Source: Neurospora intermedia (lineage: Eukaryota > Ascomycota > Sordariomycetes > Sordariales > Sordariaceae). From it: a stretch of 64,000 nt of DNA. The stretch spans positions 1,240,001 through 1,304,000 of the forward strand of contig BTPP01000005.1 in the NCBI GenBank assembly GCA_037102815.1. The letters are read 5' to 3'. The notes beneath the pieces are model-generated. The model was not told where the DNA came from. It worked only from the letters and a program-made list of their open reading frames with translations, and searched no databases. The first letter of the stretch is position 1. The number at the start of each line of letters is the position of its first letter. Position numbers and translations under genes: made by a program. Shown here one piece after another: positions 54,356 through 64,000 of this stretch.

Positions 54356-56017
54356 ATTCTACAATTATCCGAGTTTCCTAAGAAGAGCAGAGCAAATCTT
54401 ATAGCATGAACAACCTCCAAACCGACCGACTATTACGGCTCTCCTGATTGCGCGTCTCTACTACTGGACTGGGCGAAAGTGAAGCAGCGGATACGTTACG
54501 TCATCTGCTACAAAAAGGAGTGAAACGCCTCTGTTGCGGACATGGTCTATGAGGCATCAGCAGCAGCAGGAAAGACGGGAGGAAGGGGAAGAAAAAGGGA
54601 ACGAACTTCCCCTTTTGTGTGTAGGATGAGCTTGGAATTTTAAAAGATTCTACAGCCAGTCAATTTTTTTCTCGAGAGTGTCCCTCGTTGTTTCGTGTTT
54701 TTGGACTCTCGTTGTTGCCAGAAAAGGGTAAAACAGTGCAAAAGTTTCCTGACATGTTGCACTTGGTTTATGGGAGGTGAGCGTTTCCGAGATTATTCAG
54801 GCCCATGTTCAAGTTCAGCAGCCATGCATGGCCGTGGTTGTGTTCCCAAAGGCATAGACCTGCTTGACGCATGATACTTGCTTCGGGTGAGATAATCGGG
54901 CCCGATCAATAAGTACTACTTCCTCCTACCGGACAGTAACCGACCAACTTATCTACCCTAGAAACTCGCGAAATTGGCAAGATACCATCTCCTCTTTGAG
55001 CGCCGGGCAGGGCATCAAGCGGCGCCCCGTAAGCCAGCATATGTGTCTGTCCAGTTAGTGAAAACTCGGGGACATTACCTACCACTCTAATTGAGGTGCA
55101 TTTCAATGTACAGAATCTGTACTGCTATGCTCCCTGCCCGGCGCTCAAAGAGGATATGGTATTTTGCCAATTTCGCGAAATTCTACGGTACCTTACCCTA
55201 CCTACTCTGTATACGACATGCCGTCGCTCTCAAGAGCCTGCACAGTCGCTGCGTGGTTCGAGGCGTTTAAACAGTGAAAAGAGACATATCCAATGCTAAT
55301 TCGGCGGTGTCTTTTGACACTAATAATAAACACTATGGTATATACATGCTAATGATAAAACCATATAGGCACCTAAACTCCGTATAATCCACATCTAGGT
55401 AGTAATGAAACACCGAACAGAAACAGCTAGTTGATCGAGCGGATCGAGAGGTAGCCCAGTTCACCTTTGTGCTACCATATCGCTTTCTCTATCCTGATTG
55501 AGATACGGAGCTCGACATCATCCGTCCAAAGTCCAACTCATTACGCATCATCGTCGTATGTCCAAGCTTAGTACTTCTTCCATTATACTTTCATCGGCCG
55601 CTTCTCAACCATGTTGCGCCCGCGTATTTCGGGATATATCATGTCGGAACTCTTTCGAGGATGTATCTCAACGACGTTGGTTGGTTGGGACTAGCACAGC
55701 CTTGGCATTGGCCTGGCTGTAATGTATGCGTCTCTGCCGATCCCAATTGCTTTTGTCTTGCATTTTTATCTTATCCTCCCTGTTATGCACATTGAACCCC
55801 CTCTGTTGAGATTGCCTAGGGCCTCACAATCCGGCCAACAATTGATTCGACTGCATTAGATCCACGGCGTTGGTGACATCCCCTCGCTCCCCGTCTCTCC
55901 CCGTCTCTGTCGTAATGCTGCTAATCGTACCTCTCCTTCTGGAAAGGCCCTCAAGGTTCGCCGGCCGGCTGAGTACTATGTACCGGTCCGGCTCTTTCTT
56001 CAAGTCTGCAAGCTGTA
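54356..56017. other. Spacer with an inverted repeat
   Basis: A 1.66-kb gap between OSCP (+) and the membrane-protein gene (-). The later part (about 55290-55480) is AT-rich. The inverted repeat at 54954-55191 is listed separately. No gene is supported. Confidence 0.5.
54954..55191. repeat. 59-bp imperfect inverted repeat with a 120-bp loop
   Basis: Left arm 54954-55012 and right arm 55133-55191 are reverse complements with only about five mismatches over 59 bp; the inner ends share CTCTTTGAGCGCCGGGCAGG perfectly. The spacer has no coding capacity. It could be a foldback/MITE-type element, since it is short, hairpin-forming and codes for nothing, but I see no clear target duplication. It could also be the product of a local inverted duplication. 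Confidence 0.85.
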
Positions 56018-57342
56018 CTACCATTTACTCGGTGTCGTCAACGACGGTTCCGCCGATGACGGCATGTCCGAACTCGCCGCCTCAATTGGCACCTCGGCTT
56101 CCAACTCGGCAAATTGGTGCCCGGGGTGTTCGACGGGTCGGCTGTACGCCGCGTGGTGACTCGGACTGCCACTCCGACTTTGCTGGTGGCTCGCACTCGG
56201 CGGCCAGACCGGTGACAAATGAGCTTGTTCCGCCTCGGCGGGGTGTCCAGGTGGCGGCGTCGTAGGCGTACCGCATTTGAACATGGAGAACCGGCTCATG
56301 TGTCTCGATGGCTGATGACCACACTCGGACGCCGCCACGATGGACGAGGCCTCTCCCGACAGCTCGAAAAAAGGTTGCAGGTCCTTGGGCGGCACGGGCG
56401 GGGGGTTGCTGATGATGCTGACGAGATCAGCAACACCATCACCGCCACCACCACCATCACCACCACAATCACCTTTGCCGCTGCTGAGGGTTCCAATGTT
56501 TTCAATGGTTCTTCTACGTCGTAGTAGTCGCTTTTTCCGCCACCAGCGTTTGAAGAAGAGGAAGCCTACGGAGCCAGCAGCGAGGAGGGCGACGGCTGCG
56601 GATCCAACGCCGATACCAATGGCCGCGCCGGTACTTACGCCGCCGCCGCCGCCACCGCTACTACTACTGCTCGTCGTCGTTGCTAATGGGTCGTCGGTGA
56701 TTGTTGGTTGAGGTGTCGTCGGTAAGGAGGTAGCGGTTGCCATCATGCCGGAGTTATCCTGCTCTGAGGGTTGGATGTACCCTCCGTCTGACATTGCTCC
56801 AAGGACGACCTGGATGCCATAGGCGCCGATGCCGCCTCGTCGTTCGGATACGGTGGTGTGAGGTCCAATGGTTCCATCGGATACGACTGTCACACCCATC
56901 AGGACTTCGGCGCCCTTGGGGAAGGATGTGGTACATGCTAGTGCCTGAGCGGTGTCGTCGGCGCAGGTAAAGGTGAGGGCACTGTCTTTGGTGTTAGTAT
57001 CCTGACAGCTTTTTTTGGTGTAGAAGAAGGTTTATCGTACGCTCCGCTCGGACAGCACACAACTGCCGTTTGAGTCTTACCCGCTGCCTCTGTGTCTGTC
57101 ACAGGGAGCCCAGAGCGCGAACATGGTGCTGTCGTGTATCCCTGGGGACAAGAGCCGGGGTTGTAGTAGTAGGACGGGTTCGCAACGTAACCATCAGGAA
57201 AGCAATTCGAATCGGGTGTGTAGAGAGGACCGTGGATGTATTCGGATGCGGTCCCCTTCCAGACCTGATATATTTGGGGGGTGTTGGTGGTACAGCTGGC
57301 TGGTGGTGTGAAGGTCGTCGTTAAAGGGCCGATATTCGTCAT
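56018..57342 (-). CDS. Single-pass membrane protein with small Cys-containing ectodomain
   Basis: Exons 57342-57041 and 56981-56018 (59-nt intron with GTACG donor, ACTAAC branch and CAG acceptor) give 421 aa. This resembles a fungal family that starts with MTNIGPLTTTFTPPASC and has YQVWKGTASEY, CFPDGYVANPSYYYNPGSCP and VVCCPSGA before a stalk. Seen: about 10 cysteines in the N-terminal 145 residues; FTCADDTAQALACTTSFPKG just after the splice; a Ser/Thr and Gly-rich stalk; one transmembrane helix IGIGVGSAAVALLAAGSVGF followed by a basic stop-transfer RWWRKKRLLRRRR; and a Pro/Ser/His-rich cytoplasmic tail with NPPPVPPKDLQP, an SH3-ligand-like PxxP stretch. No N-terminal signal peptide is obvious. 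Role unknown; a cell-surface sensor is a guess from topology. Confidence 0.8.
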
Positions 57343-59664
57343 GGTGGCGCCGCACTACGCATTCAAGCGGGCAGCTCTCTCTCTTAATGCGTCTCAGATC
57401 CAATGCCTGATCGAGATAAGCATTATAGGTATGGGGTATGAGGGTTGGCGCGTAGGTAGGTAGAGAAAAAGATGTCAAATGTTTCCTTCGCGTCACTTAC
57501 TCGGTCGACAAGACTTGCTGCAACTCAAGCCTTTTGGTGGGAAAACAACAACAAAGCCAGGAGCAAAAGAGATGCATTGTCTAAGTTCTCTTGTTTCTTT
57601 GATCACAGCCGGAAGAACAAAAACCTGAGACTAGTCCGCCCCCATGGACAAGATGGGACTGTTGGTGAAAGATGCGAGCTAGGATGCATATGGACGGGCT
57701 GGCGGATCGGCACACCGTCAGGGGGCCATATGTTACCCGTCCCCCACGTACCCACGCAGCAGGCGCTTGCTGGAAATGTAACCGATCGATGAACGGGGAG
57801 ATGAACCTCACTCGTTTGGGCTTAGACGCGACAAGCAGGCCAATGGGAATGCCAGCCAATCTGGAATTTAGCCCCGGAGAGAGTGTTCACTTGAGAGCGG
57901 TCGGTCACCGTCAACTTGAGGCTTCTGCGTACGAGGCGGAATAGGTATTCGAGATCAACCGGATGCTCGGTTGTCGCGGTGAGGTTGGGGGAGTCGGAGT
58001 GAGTGCGATGACCGTCTTGAGTTCATGATGGGACTCGAGGTACACAGATTGGCGGATTTGTAGGTTATTTTTATCAACTCTGAGTGAGCACCTCGACAAC
58101 CTCCTACAAGCCATAGTGTTTGATGAGAGTCACCGGCTTCTAGAAGTCTTAGCTGAAAGAGGGCGTAAACCCAACCGGGAACAATGGCCCATCGTGCCCT
58201 TGCATTGCAGCAAAGGCCACTCCCGGAGCTGACTGACCAGGCGGAGATTGGGGTTTTGGTGGTGCGTGGCGGATATCAAGGGATGAGACATTGAGTGATG
58301 TTCACATCGAGCACCATGTATCTGTAGGTAGTAAAGATATGCGCTGAGATGAATGGCTGATAACAGGAGTAAGGCTAGAGGTATCCTGAGCTAGAGTACC
58401 CTGCCCACACTGAATGAATGAGCATGTTGATAAACTGTGCGATTATCGCCGGTGTGTGATTTGGAAGTACCACGAGTAAAAGGTGCTGCGTTACCTATTA
58501 GTTCATGAAGTGAACTATATACTCAGTGTAATAATGTTGGTGTCGCTCGTTAGGGCTGATTCATTGCTCCTGATCTACGCAGTACCTAGATTGTACGACA
58601 CCGGAACAGTTAGGTTTGGTCGGATTGAAGTCCCCGCGGGCCGATTGAGATCGCTGATCAAAACGGGGCGGGATCACCCACCAATGCATGTTTTAGCGGA
58701 GAACTGTAACTGCAGCTCCACCTGTCGAGTGGTGCCAAGACAAATGCTACCTCCAATCCTTCCAATCGAGCAGCTCCTTGACCTGTCAGCAGCTGCACTG
58801 CAGTGTCAACTGACAAACTGCCCGTCATCTGGACTTCCTCCTCTCCGAGACTCCAACAACCAAACTCAAACTCCAACAACCCCTCCTTTCTTCCCCTCAA
58901 CCACAAATTCATCAAGACAGCAGCGCCCATCATGAACGCTCGAGTCAGACCTCTTTCCGCAACGACGACGTCGGGTTTCTGTCATTCTTTTCACATGTCT
59001 TGCTTATTTCCCCGGAAGTGTTCTCCTACAGCCGCATGTTTTCATGGAAGAAACCAAGCAATCTTCACCTCCATCCGGAGAAGGGAGCTCTGGCGCGAAA
59101 AATGCATTTGTTTGCATGCTCGACTCATCATCGACTACCCTGTGTCGTTGGTGGTCACACATTCACTTGACTAAGATTTACCTATAATGACACCGTGCTG
59201 CTGTTCTCCTTCAAACCTTTCAGTTTCCCTTCAGTTACCTTCGTATGCCTTGCACACAGGTCCTTCCTGGTAATTGTTGACAAGAGCGGGAAACTCCCCC
59301 GGACGCAGTGACGTTTAATCCACACCTAGCTGACCAACTTCGTAGTGTGCCTGCTCTGCTTCGACTATTCTATTTGCAACGCTGCGTGAAGATGGAAGCC
59401 GCCATGATCCCGAGGGACGATGTATGGACAGGTTGCTTCACCCTTCTCGCTGCGACTCCTTCATATATCAATTATAGTAGTGTACTCGCTGGAGCTTCGC
59501 CTCCTATCTAGTCCTCCACGACTCGAAGCTTGGTGTGCTCGCTTGAGTTTTCCTATGTTCACGACCTATCCTTTCGCCTTCTTCACTTGTCCCTATCTCA
59601 AGATACTTCTTTTACCCCCTCTCGGAGAAGACGCGTGCTTGGGGCAGGTTCCTCAACCGCAGCT
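57343..59664. other. Divergent spacer, membrane-protein genes
   Basis: A 2.3-kb head-to-head spacer. Frames such as 58483-58935 (+) are short and without motifs. No gene is supported. Confidence 0.45.
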
Positions 59665-61622
59665 ATGAAGGGCATTATCTCCATGACTCTGGCCTCCGTT
59701 CTGGTCGGAACCGCTCTGTCTCAGTCATCTTCAAACACCAGGATTGAGTCCGCCACGGAGCGTGTATGGTCCTCCATCGCATGGGTTATGCATGGTGACC
59801 GCAGTCCCTTCGGTGTACCCGGTTTTCCTCCTAATTTAACTCCTCTAGGTGCTCAACAACTCGTTGATCGAGGCCGCATTCTTCGCAATCGCTACATAGT
59901 GGCTGCTCAAGAACCGGATAGTTTTGATGTTTCAAAGCTCATCGGAGCCAAGCTCGTGGGCCTAAGCACGAACGCCATCGACAACACCCAGCTTGACATC
60001 CTTACGGGCGCAGACAGTTACAACTTTCACAGTGCTTTGGCCCTCATGCAGGGCCTCTATCCCCCATCTACACGTGTTTTCAATGGGACGGATGGTATAG
60101 CAGCCGCTCTTCTTGCCAATACCGAAATATTGGATTATCCTCTGGAAGGATATCAATATCCGGTTATCAGGTCACCGTCAGTCGACGATCCTGAATTTGC
60201 TTCGTAAGAGAATTTCATGATAACCACCCTAGATAAGAAAGATCGCTAACAGCCATGACTCCTAGCGTGGACGCAAATAAACTCTGCCCCCAGTATCTAC
60301 ACTCTTTGGACAGCTTTGCAAACGACACTCGGGTGGAGAAGACCTACAACGAGACACTGGTCTTCTACAAAGCGGAATGGGAAAGAATATTCCACGGTAA
60401 CAACATCGCGTACCCCTCGGATCTGGCAGACTACCATCACGCTTACGAATTCTATGACCACGTCCAGTATCTCTACGTACACGACAACGCCACGAAAAAT
60501 CAACTAAACGCCTCCGTTATCGAATACATGGGCAATCTCGCAGCTACCGAGCAGCGTGAAAAGCATGGGAACTTGACGGTGTCTGGAAAGGAAGAAGGCG
60601 ACAAGATCCGCGCCATTGCAGGCCGCACCATGGTTGGCAAAGTTATGGAGTGGTTCGACAGCAATGTTCAGACAGAAGGGCGCACCAACAAGCTCAATAT
60701 GGCCTTTACCTCCATAGAGCCCTTCTTTGCGTTCTTCTCTCTGTCAGGCTTGATAGATGGTCCATCTGGGAACCAGTTTCGAAGTCATGTTCCCAACCCT
60801 AGTGCAGCGATGGTTTTCGAGCTCCTCTCCAAAGGCGGCAGCGACTCGGTATACCCTTCTGACGAGGATCTCTGGGTACGGTTCCTTTACGACGACGCCA
60901 AGTCCGGCTCCCTTCCTCAAGAATATGCACTCTTTGGCAACGGGAACTCGCAATCAGTCATGCCTCTCGCCGAATTCAGACATTCCATGGGAGAGATTGC
61001 CCTCAATTCATCATCCCAATGGTGCGACGTCTGCGACAGTTCTGCCTCTTTCTGTCTCGTGGCCAAAGGTACCACCGGAGGCGACGACAACAAGGGCGGC
61101 AGCCCCGACTCTAGCTCATCCGTCGTCTCTCACGATGGTCAGGGTCTCCAAATGGACCCCACCATAGCCGGCACCATCGGGGCCGCCTCAGCAGTTGCCG
61201 TCATCGGACTCGGCTTGCTCGCAGCCATCCTCTGTGCCGGTCTCCGCTTCCACCGAGCCGGCTCGGAGAAGAGGCGCGAGCAGGAGCGCATGATTCGCAT
61301 GGTGAATCTAGGCAGCGCGTATAACAATGACGATAATCGGGCAGCGGCGCCTGATGCCGACGTGACGTACGCCAGGAACGGAATCCGACATGAGCGCGTA
61401 GGAAGCTGGGAAATGCACAATGGAATTGGTACGAATCCGTATGGTACGAGCAACACGGATCGTACCGCGGGGCTCGATCGCGTTTATACCAATGATGCTG
61501 GATTTTATCCACCTAGGCCCGGCGGCAGCACGTCGAAGCGACCGGTAGAGGATGACCAAGCAAGCTACTTTGGCGCTGCGCCAACGAAGCCAAAGGATTT
61601 TACCTTGCGAGATGGTGAGTGA
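59665..61622 (+). CDS. Membrane-anchored histidine acid phosphatase-like protein
   Basis: Exons 59665-60203 and 60266-61622 (62-nt intron, GCTAAC branch) give 631 aa. Seen: a signal peptide MKGIISMTLASVLVGTALSQ; then the histidine-phosphatase opening VMHGDRSPFG (residues 41-50) and LTPLGAQQLVDRGRILRNRY; several N-glycosylation sites (NGT, NDT, NET, NAS, NLT); a transmembrane helix (about 479-503, AVAVIGLGLLAAILCAGLRF) followed by basic residues; and a disordered cytoplasmic tail of about 125 residues. Histidine phosphatases use RHGxRxP plus a distal His-Asp or His-Glu. Here the Arg before the catalytic His is Met, and near the second site MPLAEFRHSMGEIAL offers only an atypical match. The enzyme may have changed activity or be a non-catalytic surface protein. 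The start at 59665 gives the signal peptide; an open frame extends upstream. Confidence 0.85.
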
Positions 61623-62309
61623 GTCATTGAAGGAGTGAGCCGTGCTGGGTGGGTACCTTTTCAAATACGTTGATCTTTTCTTTTCTTCTTGCATACCATT
61701 GCCCTCGTTTCCCTCCTTGCCTTTGCGCACTCCATATTGTTTACATGGCATTCGGTATTTCACAATGGGTTCGGGAAATCCTGCGAAGTTGAAATTATCA
61801 GGAGCTGGCGCTCAAAGGAAGTGGGAGTAGGGGTGGGAATAGGAGTGAGTTTGTTTACTTGCTCCCTATTTTCCCCCAGTTCATATGACATTCGACGATA
61901 ACAAATCGCCGAGTGCTATGTATGGAGCAATATGGCCATGGGCGTTCGGCACTCGGGAGCGATCGGACGCTCGTCAAAGCTTAACCGGTGGCTGAGCAAA
62001 GGGATATCGTCTGGCCACAATGTGGTAGTATAGAGGGCAATACCAGTTGGAATACAGTCGCTTGTTGAAGCAGCTTTGAGTTGGTTATTTTCTTTTGATT
62101 TTCTCGTCGTGTGAATAGCACATCCCTTACCTCACATGCACATGGATCGATGTGAATGACATCTGAAGAGTGACACCCCTTAACACTGATTGCGCCTTCC
62201 TCCCTTTCTCCTTTTCTCCATTCTCAACGCAACAACGCAACTTGAAATCGATGCCTTCCTAATATTACACATCGAACACTCGCACCTTCCACGCGTTTAA
62301 GCGAGCTGG

Positions 62310-62353
<44 letters not shown>

Positions 62354-64000
62354 AAAGGCAACAACGACGACGACGACGACAACCACGACCCCGTGACCCC
62401 GTCTCTGTTCGTCTTCGCGAAGTACGGTCAAGGGCGACGAACGAACGAATGAGAAAAGCCAGGAGGAGGTTATTGGTCACGGGATAATCAAAGTCAAGCA
62501 TAAAACGCATGTATGGCTTCGGCTTTCATCACTTCCATGTTCAGTCGAGTCCTTACATACATACGAACCTAACGAACGAGCGAGCTAACGAATCCTCCCA
62601 CTTGAGGCGTGGATGGGCTCGTAGATGGAGCCCTCTTTTTGCTCCTCCTCCGTAGTCGCAGTCGCAGTCACAGACCTACCACAGGGGCAGTTCGTCGGTC
62701 GGTGTTTTGCTTTCTTTCTTTCGCGTCAGCCAAGAAAAGAAGATGGAGTCATGGAGGTGGAGCGGAGCTGTATCGTATCGTATTGTAACGGATTTCCAGT
62801 CAGGTCTCCAGTTCTCCAGACTCCACGCCCGCGATCTCGGGATCTCACACACACCCACACACCGTTCGGTATTTGGTACGTGCATTGATGTATTGATGGG
62901 TTGAGATTATCACGTTATGCTTTCCACTTCTGTCCTCTGTATGGGAACAGATAGAATTACTGTCAAGCTGTGGATGTGGTACACTAACGGCAGTCATAGT
63001 GATCAAGTGGGATAAATATACCACTCAGCGGTGAGAGTCCGACTGGCGATGAACATTCACCGTCTCCGTAAAACGATGTCATCATCACACAAAAGAACTT
63101 GAACACAGCCTCTTTCAAAAATACGGACTCTGGAAGTCCGTTTCGTTTTCGCAACTGTCATGTTTCAAGCTTTTCCCCGAACGAACGGGGAAAGTCAAGT
63201 CTATCGGAGTGCAGATCCGGGGAAAATGCAACTGACAAAAGGCTTGGCATTCAGGGCGGCAAAAGAGGCCTTGCTTTCTGATTGGACGCTTCCTCTGGCG
63301 TTACATCTCAGACGGGACTCTTTCTACTGCGTAACAACTGGACTGGGCGGACGGTTGGATGGACGGATCGATGGAGGAAGCATGCATACCTATCAATCAA
63401 TGCGAATGAAATTGACTCGATGGAGGGCGAGCGTGGCTTTGCATCTTGTTTCGGAAGGACACGCCCGTTGTTGGTTTCGAATTTAAGGTTAGTGGAAGTC
63501 AAAACCTGGGGCAGAAAATGTACCAAGATAGACATCCTTTGATCCGGGGAGAGTCAAATCTGTTCGGTACCCCAGAGAGAGCTTTTGCCTAGAAAAGCAG
63601 GTTGTAGTGTAGTGTATTATAGTTCTTCCATGAACATCTAGAAATCCACCGCTCTGGACAAAAATACTAACTGTGTTCGAAAGTGCTTGCTTGAATAAGC
63701 ACACATTAATTTCTCATTTCAATGTTTCTTTTTTTCCAGATTACAAACACTTTGCGCCGTACCTATATCTATGCATGCCTTATCTCTTCTCTCCTCGCGG
63801 GGTCCTGAACGACTCGTGGCTATACAGTCAGTCACCATCTCCACAAATATCCGGTCAGCCGGAGGAGGGTCGTGGTACTTACCTAGTCTGCAGCCTGTAG
63901 TGTACAGTTGTGTAGTACATAGTTGGGGCCAGGAGGACTGACCCAACCTGAACTGGGAGTTCTCCAATCATCATCGTCACCAGACTCTGGTTCTCTTCTA
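61623..64000. other. Gene-free end of the window
   Basis: A 2.4-kb stretch after the phosphatase-like gene. It holds a 42-bp A-run, GAC repeats next to it (about 62364-62380), and otherwise unremarkable sequence. No frame has a recognisable motif. Part may be the promoter of a gene beyond the window. Confidence 0.45.
62310..62351. repeat. 42-bp uninterrupted poly(A) tract
   Basis: A run of 42 A, the longest homopolymer in the window, followed by AGAAAAGG and a GAC trinucleotide tract. No retroposed gene body is recognisable on its 5' side. Confidence 0.9.

Noticed and set aside
62265-62510. A small - strand frame with a poly-Phe run
   Set aside because: It is the 42-bp A-tract read on the other strand.
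1-64000. CRISPR arrays, rRNA genes, dispersed 5S genes, TPP riboswitch and LTR elements
   Set aside because: I looked for spaced direct repeats, conserved 5S and TPP motifs and long terminal repeats, and saw none.

Overview
The window is nuclear DNA of a filamentous ascomycete, most likely a Sordariomycete close to Neurospora or Sordaria. The case rests on many short introns (mostly 54-260 nt) with GTRNGT donors, CTAAC-type branch points and YAG acceptors; GC-rich, C-ending codon use in highly expressed genes; HET-domain genes; and Neurospora-like versions of Hsp60 (574 aa), cofilin and Mob1. Species cannot be fixed from sequence alone. There are no operons: genes stand alone on both strands with 0.3-3 kb spacers. 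I see no CRISPR array, rRNA, convincing tRNA, or retroviral or LTR element.

Layout. 0-13 kb: TFIIH subunit Tfb4 (+), the NHEJ factor XRCC4 (-), the SIN inhibitor Byr4 (+) behind a long leader, and Get5/Mdy2 (+). 13-20 kb: cofilin (-), with a start-codon-only exon and an 11-nt microexon, then mitochondrial Hsp60 (-). 20-25 kb: a 356-bp pogo-like MITE in a gene-poor stretch, then an unrecognised nuclear-looking protein (-). 25.6-28.8 kb: two diverging HET-domain genes, one open and one broken. 29.7-33.4 kb: the U3 snoRNP protein Sof1 (-) back to back with proteasome lid subunit Rpn6 (+). 33.8-42.4 kb: one uninterrupted 8.6-kb frame for a 2858-residue disordered AT-hook protein. 43.6-49 kb: a CmcJ/AsaB-like oxygenase (+), an Sds3-like Rpd3L subunit (-) and LSM1 (+). 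49.4-56 kb: a decayed coding relic (-), Mob1 (+), ATP synthase OSCP (+) and a 59-bp inverted repeat. 56-64 kb: a cysteine-containing single-pass membrane protein (-), a membrane-anchored histidine-phosphatase-like protein (+) and a gene-free end with a 42-bp poly(A) run.

Most genes are housekeeping. Byr4 and Mob1 both belong to the septation initiation network. Hsp60 and OSCP are nuclear-encoded mitochondrial proteins. Tfb4, Sds3-like and Lsm1 cover transcription, chromatin and mRNA decay; Sof1 and Rpn6 cover ribosome assembly and protein turnover. The less ordinary items are the giant AT-hook protein, the HET pair, the phosphatase with altered catalytic motifs, the unknown 568-aa protein, the MITE and the tiny 5' exons. 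I did not find a convincing new multi-gene system. Exon joins were placed by reading splice signals and checking phase by hand; there is no transcript support.
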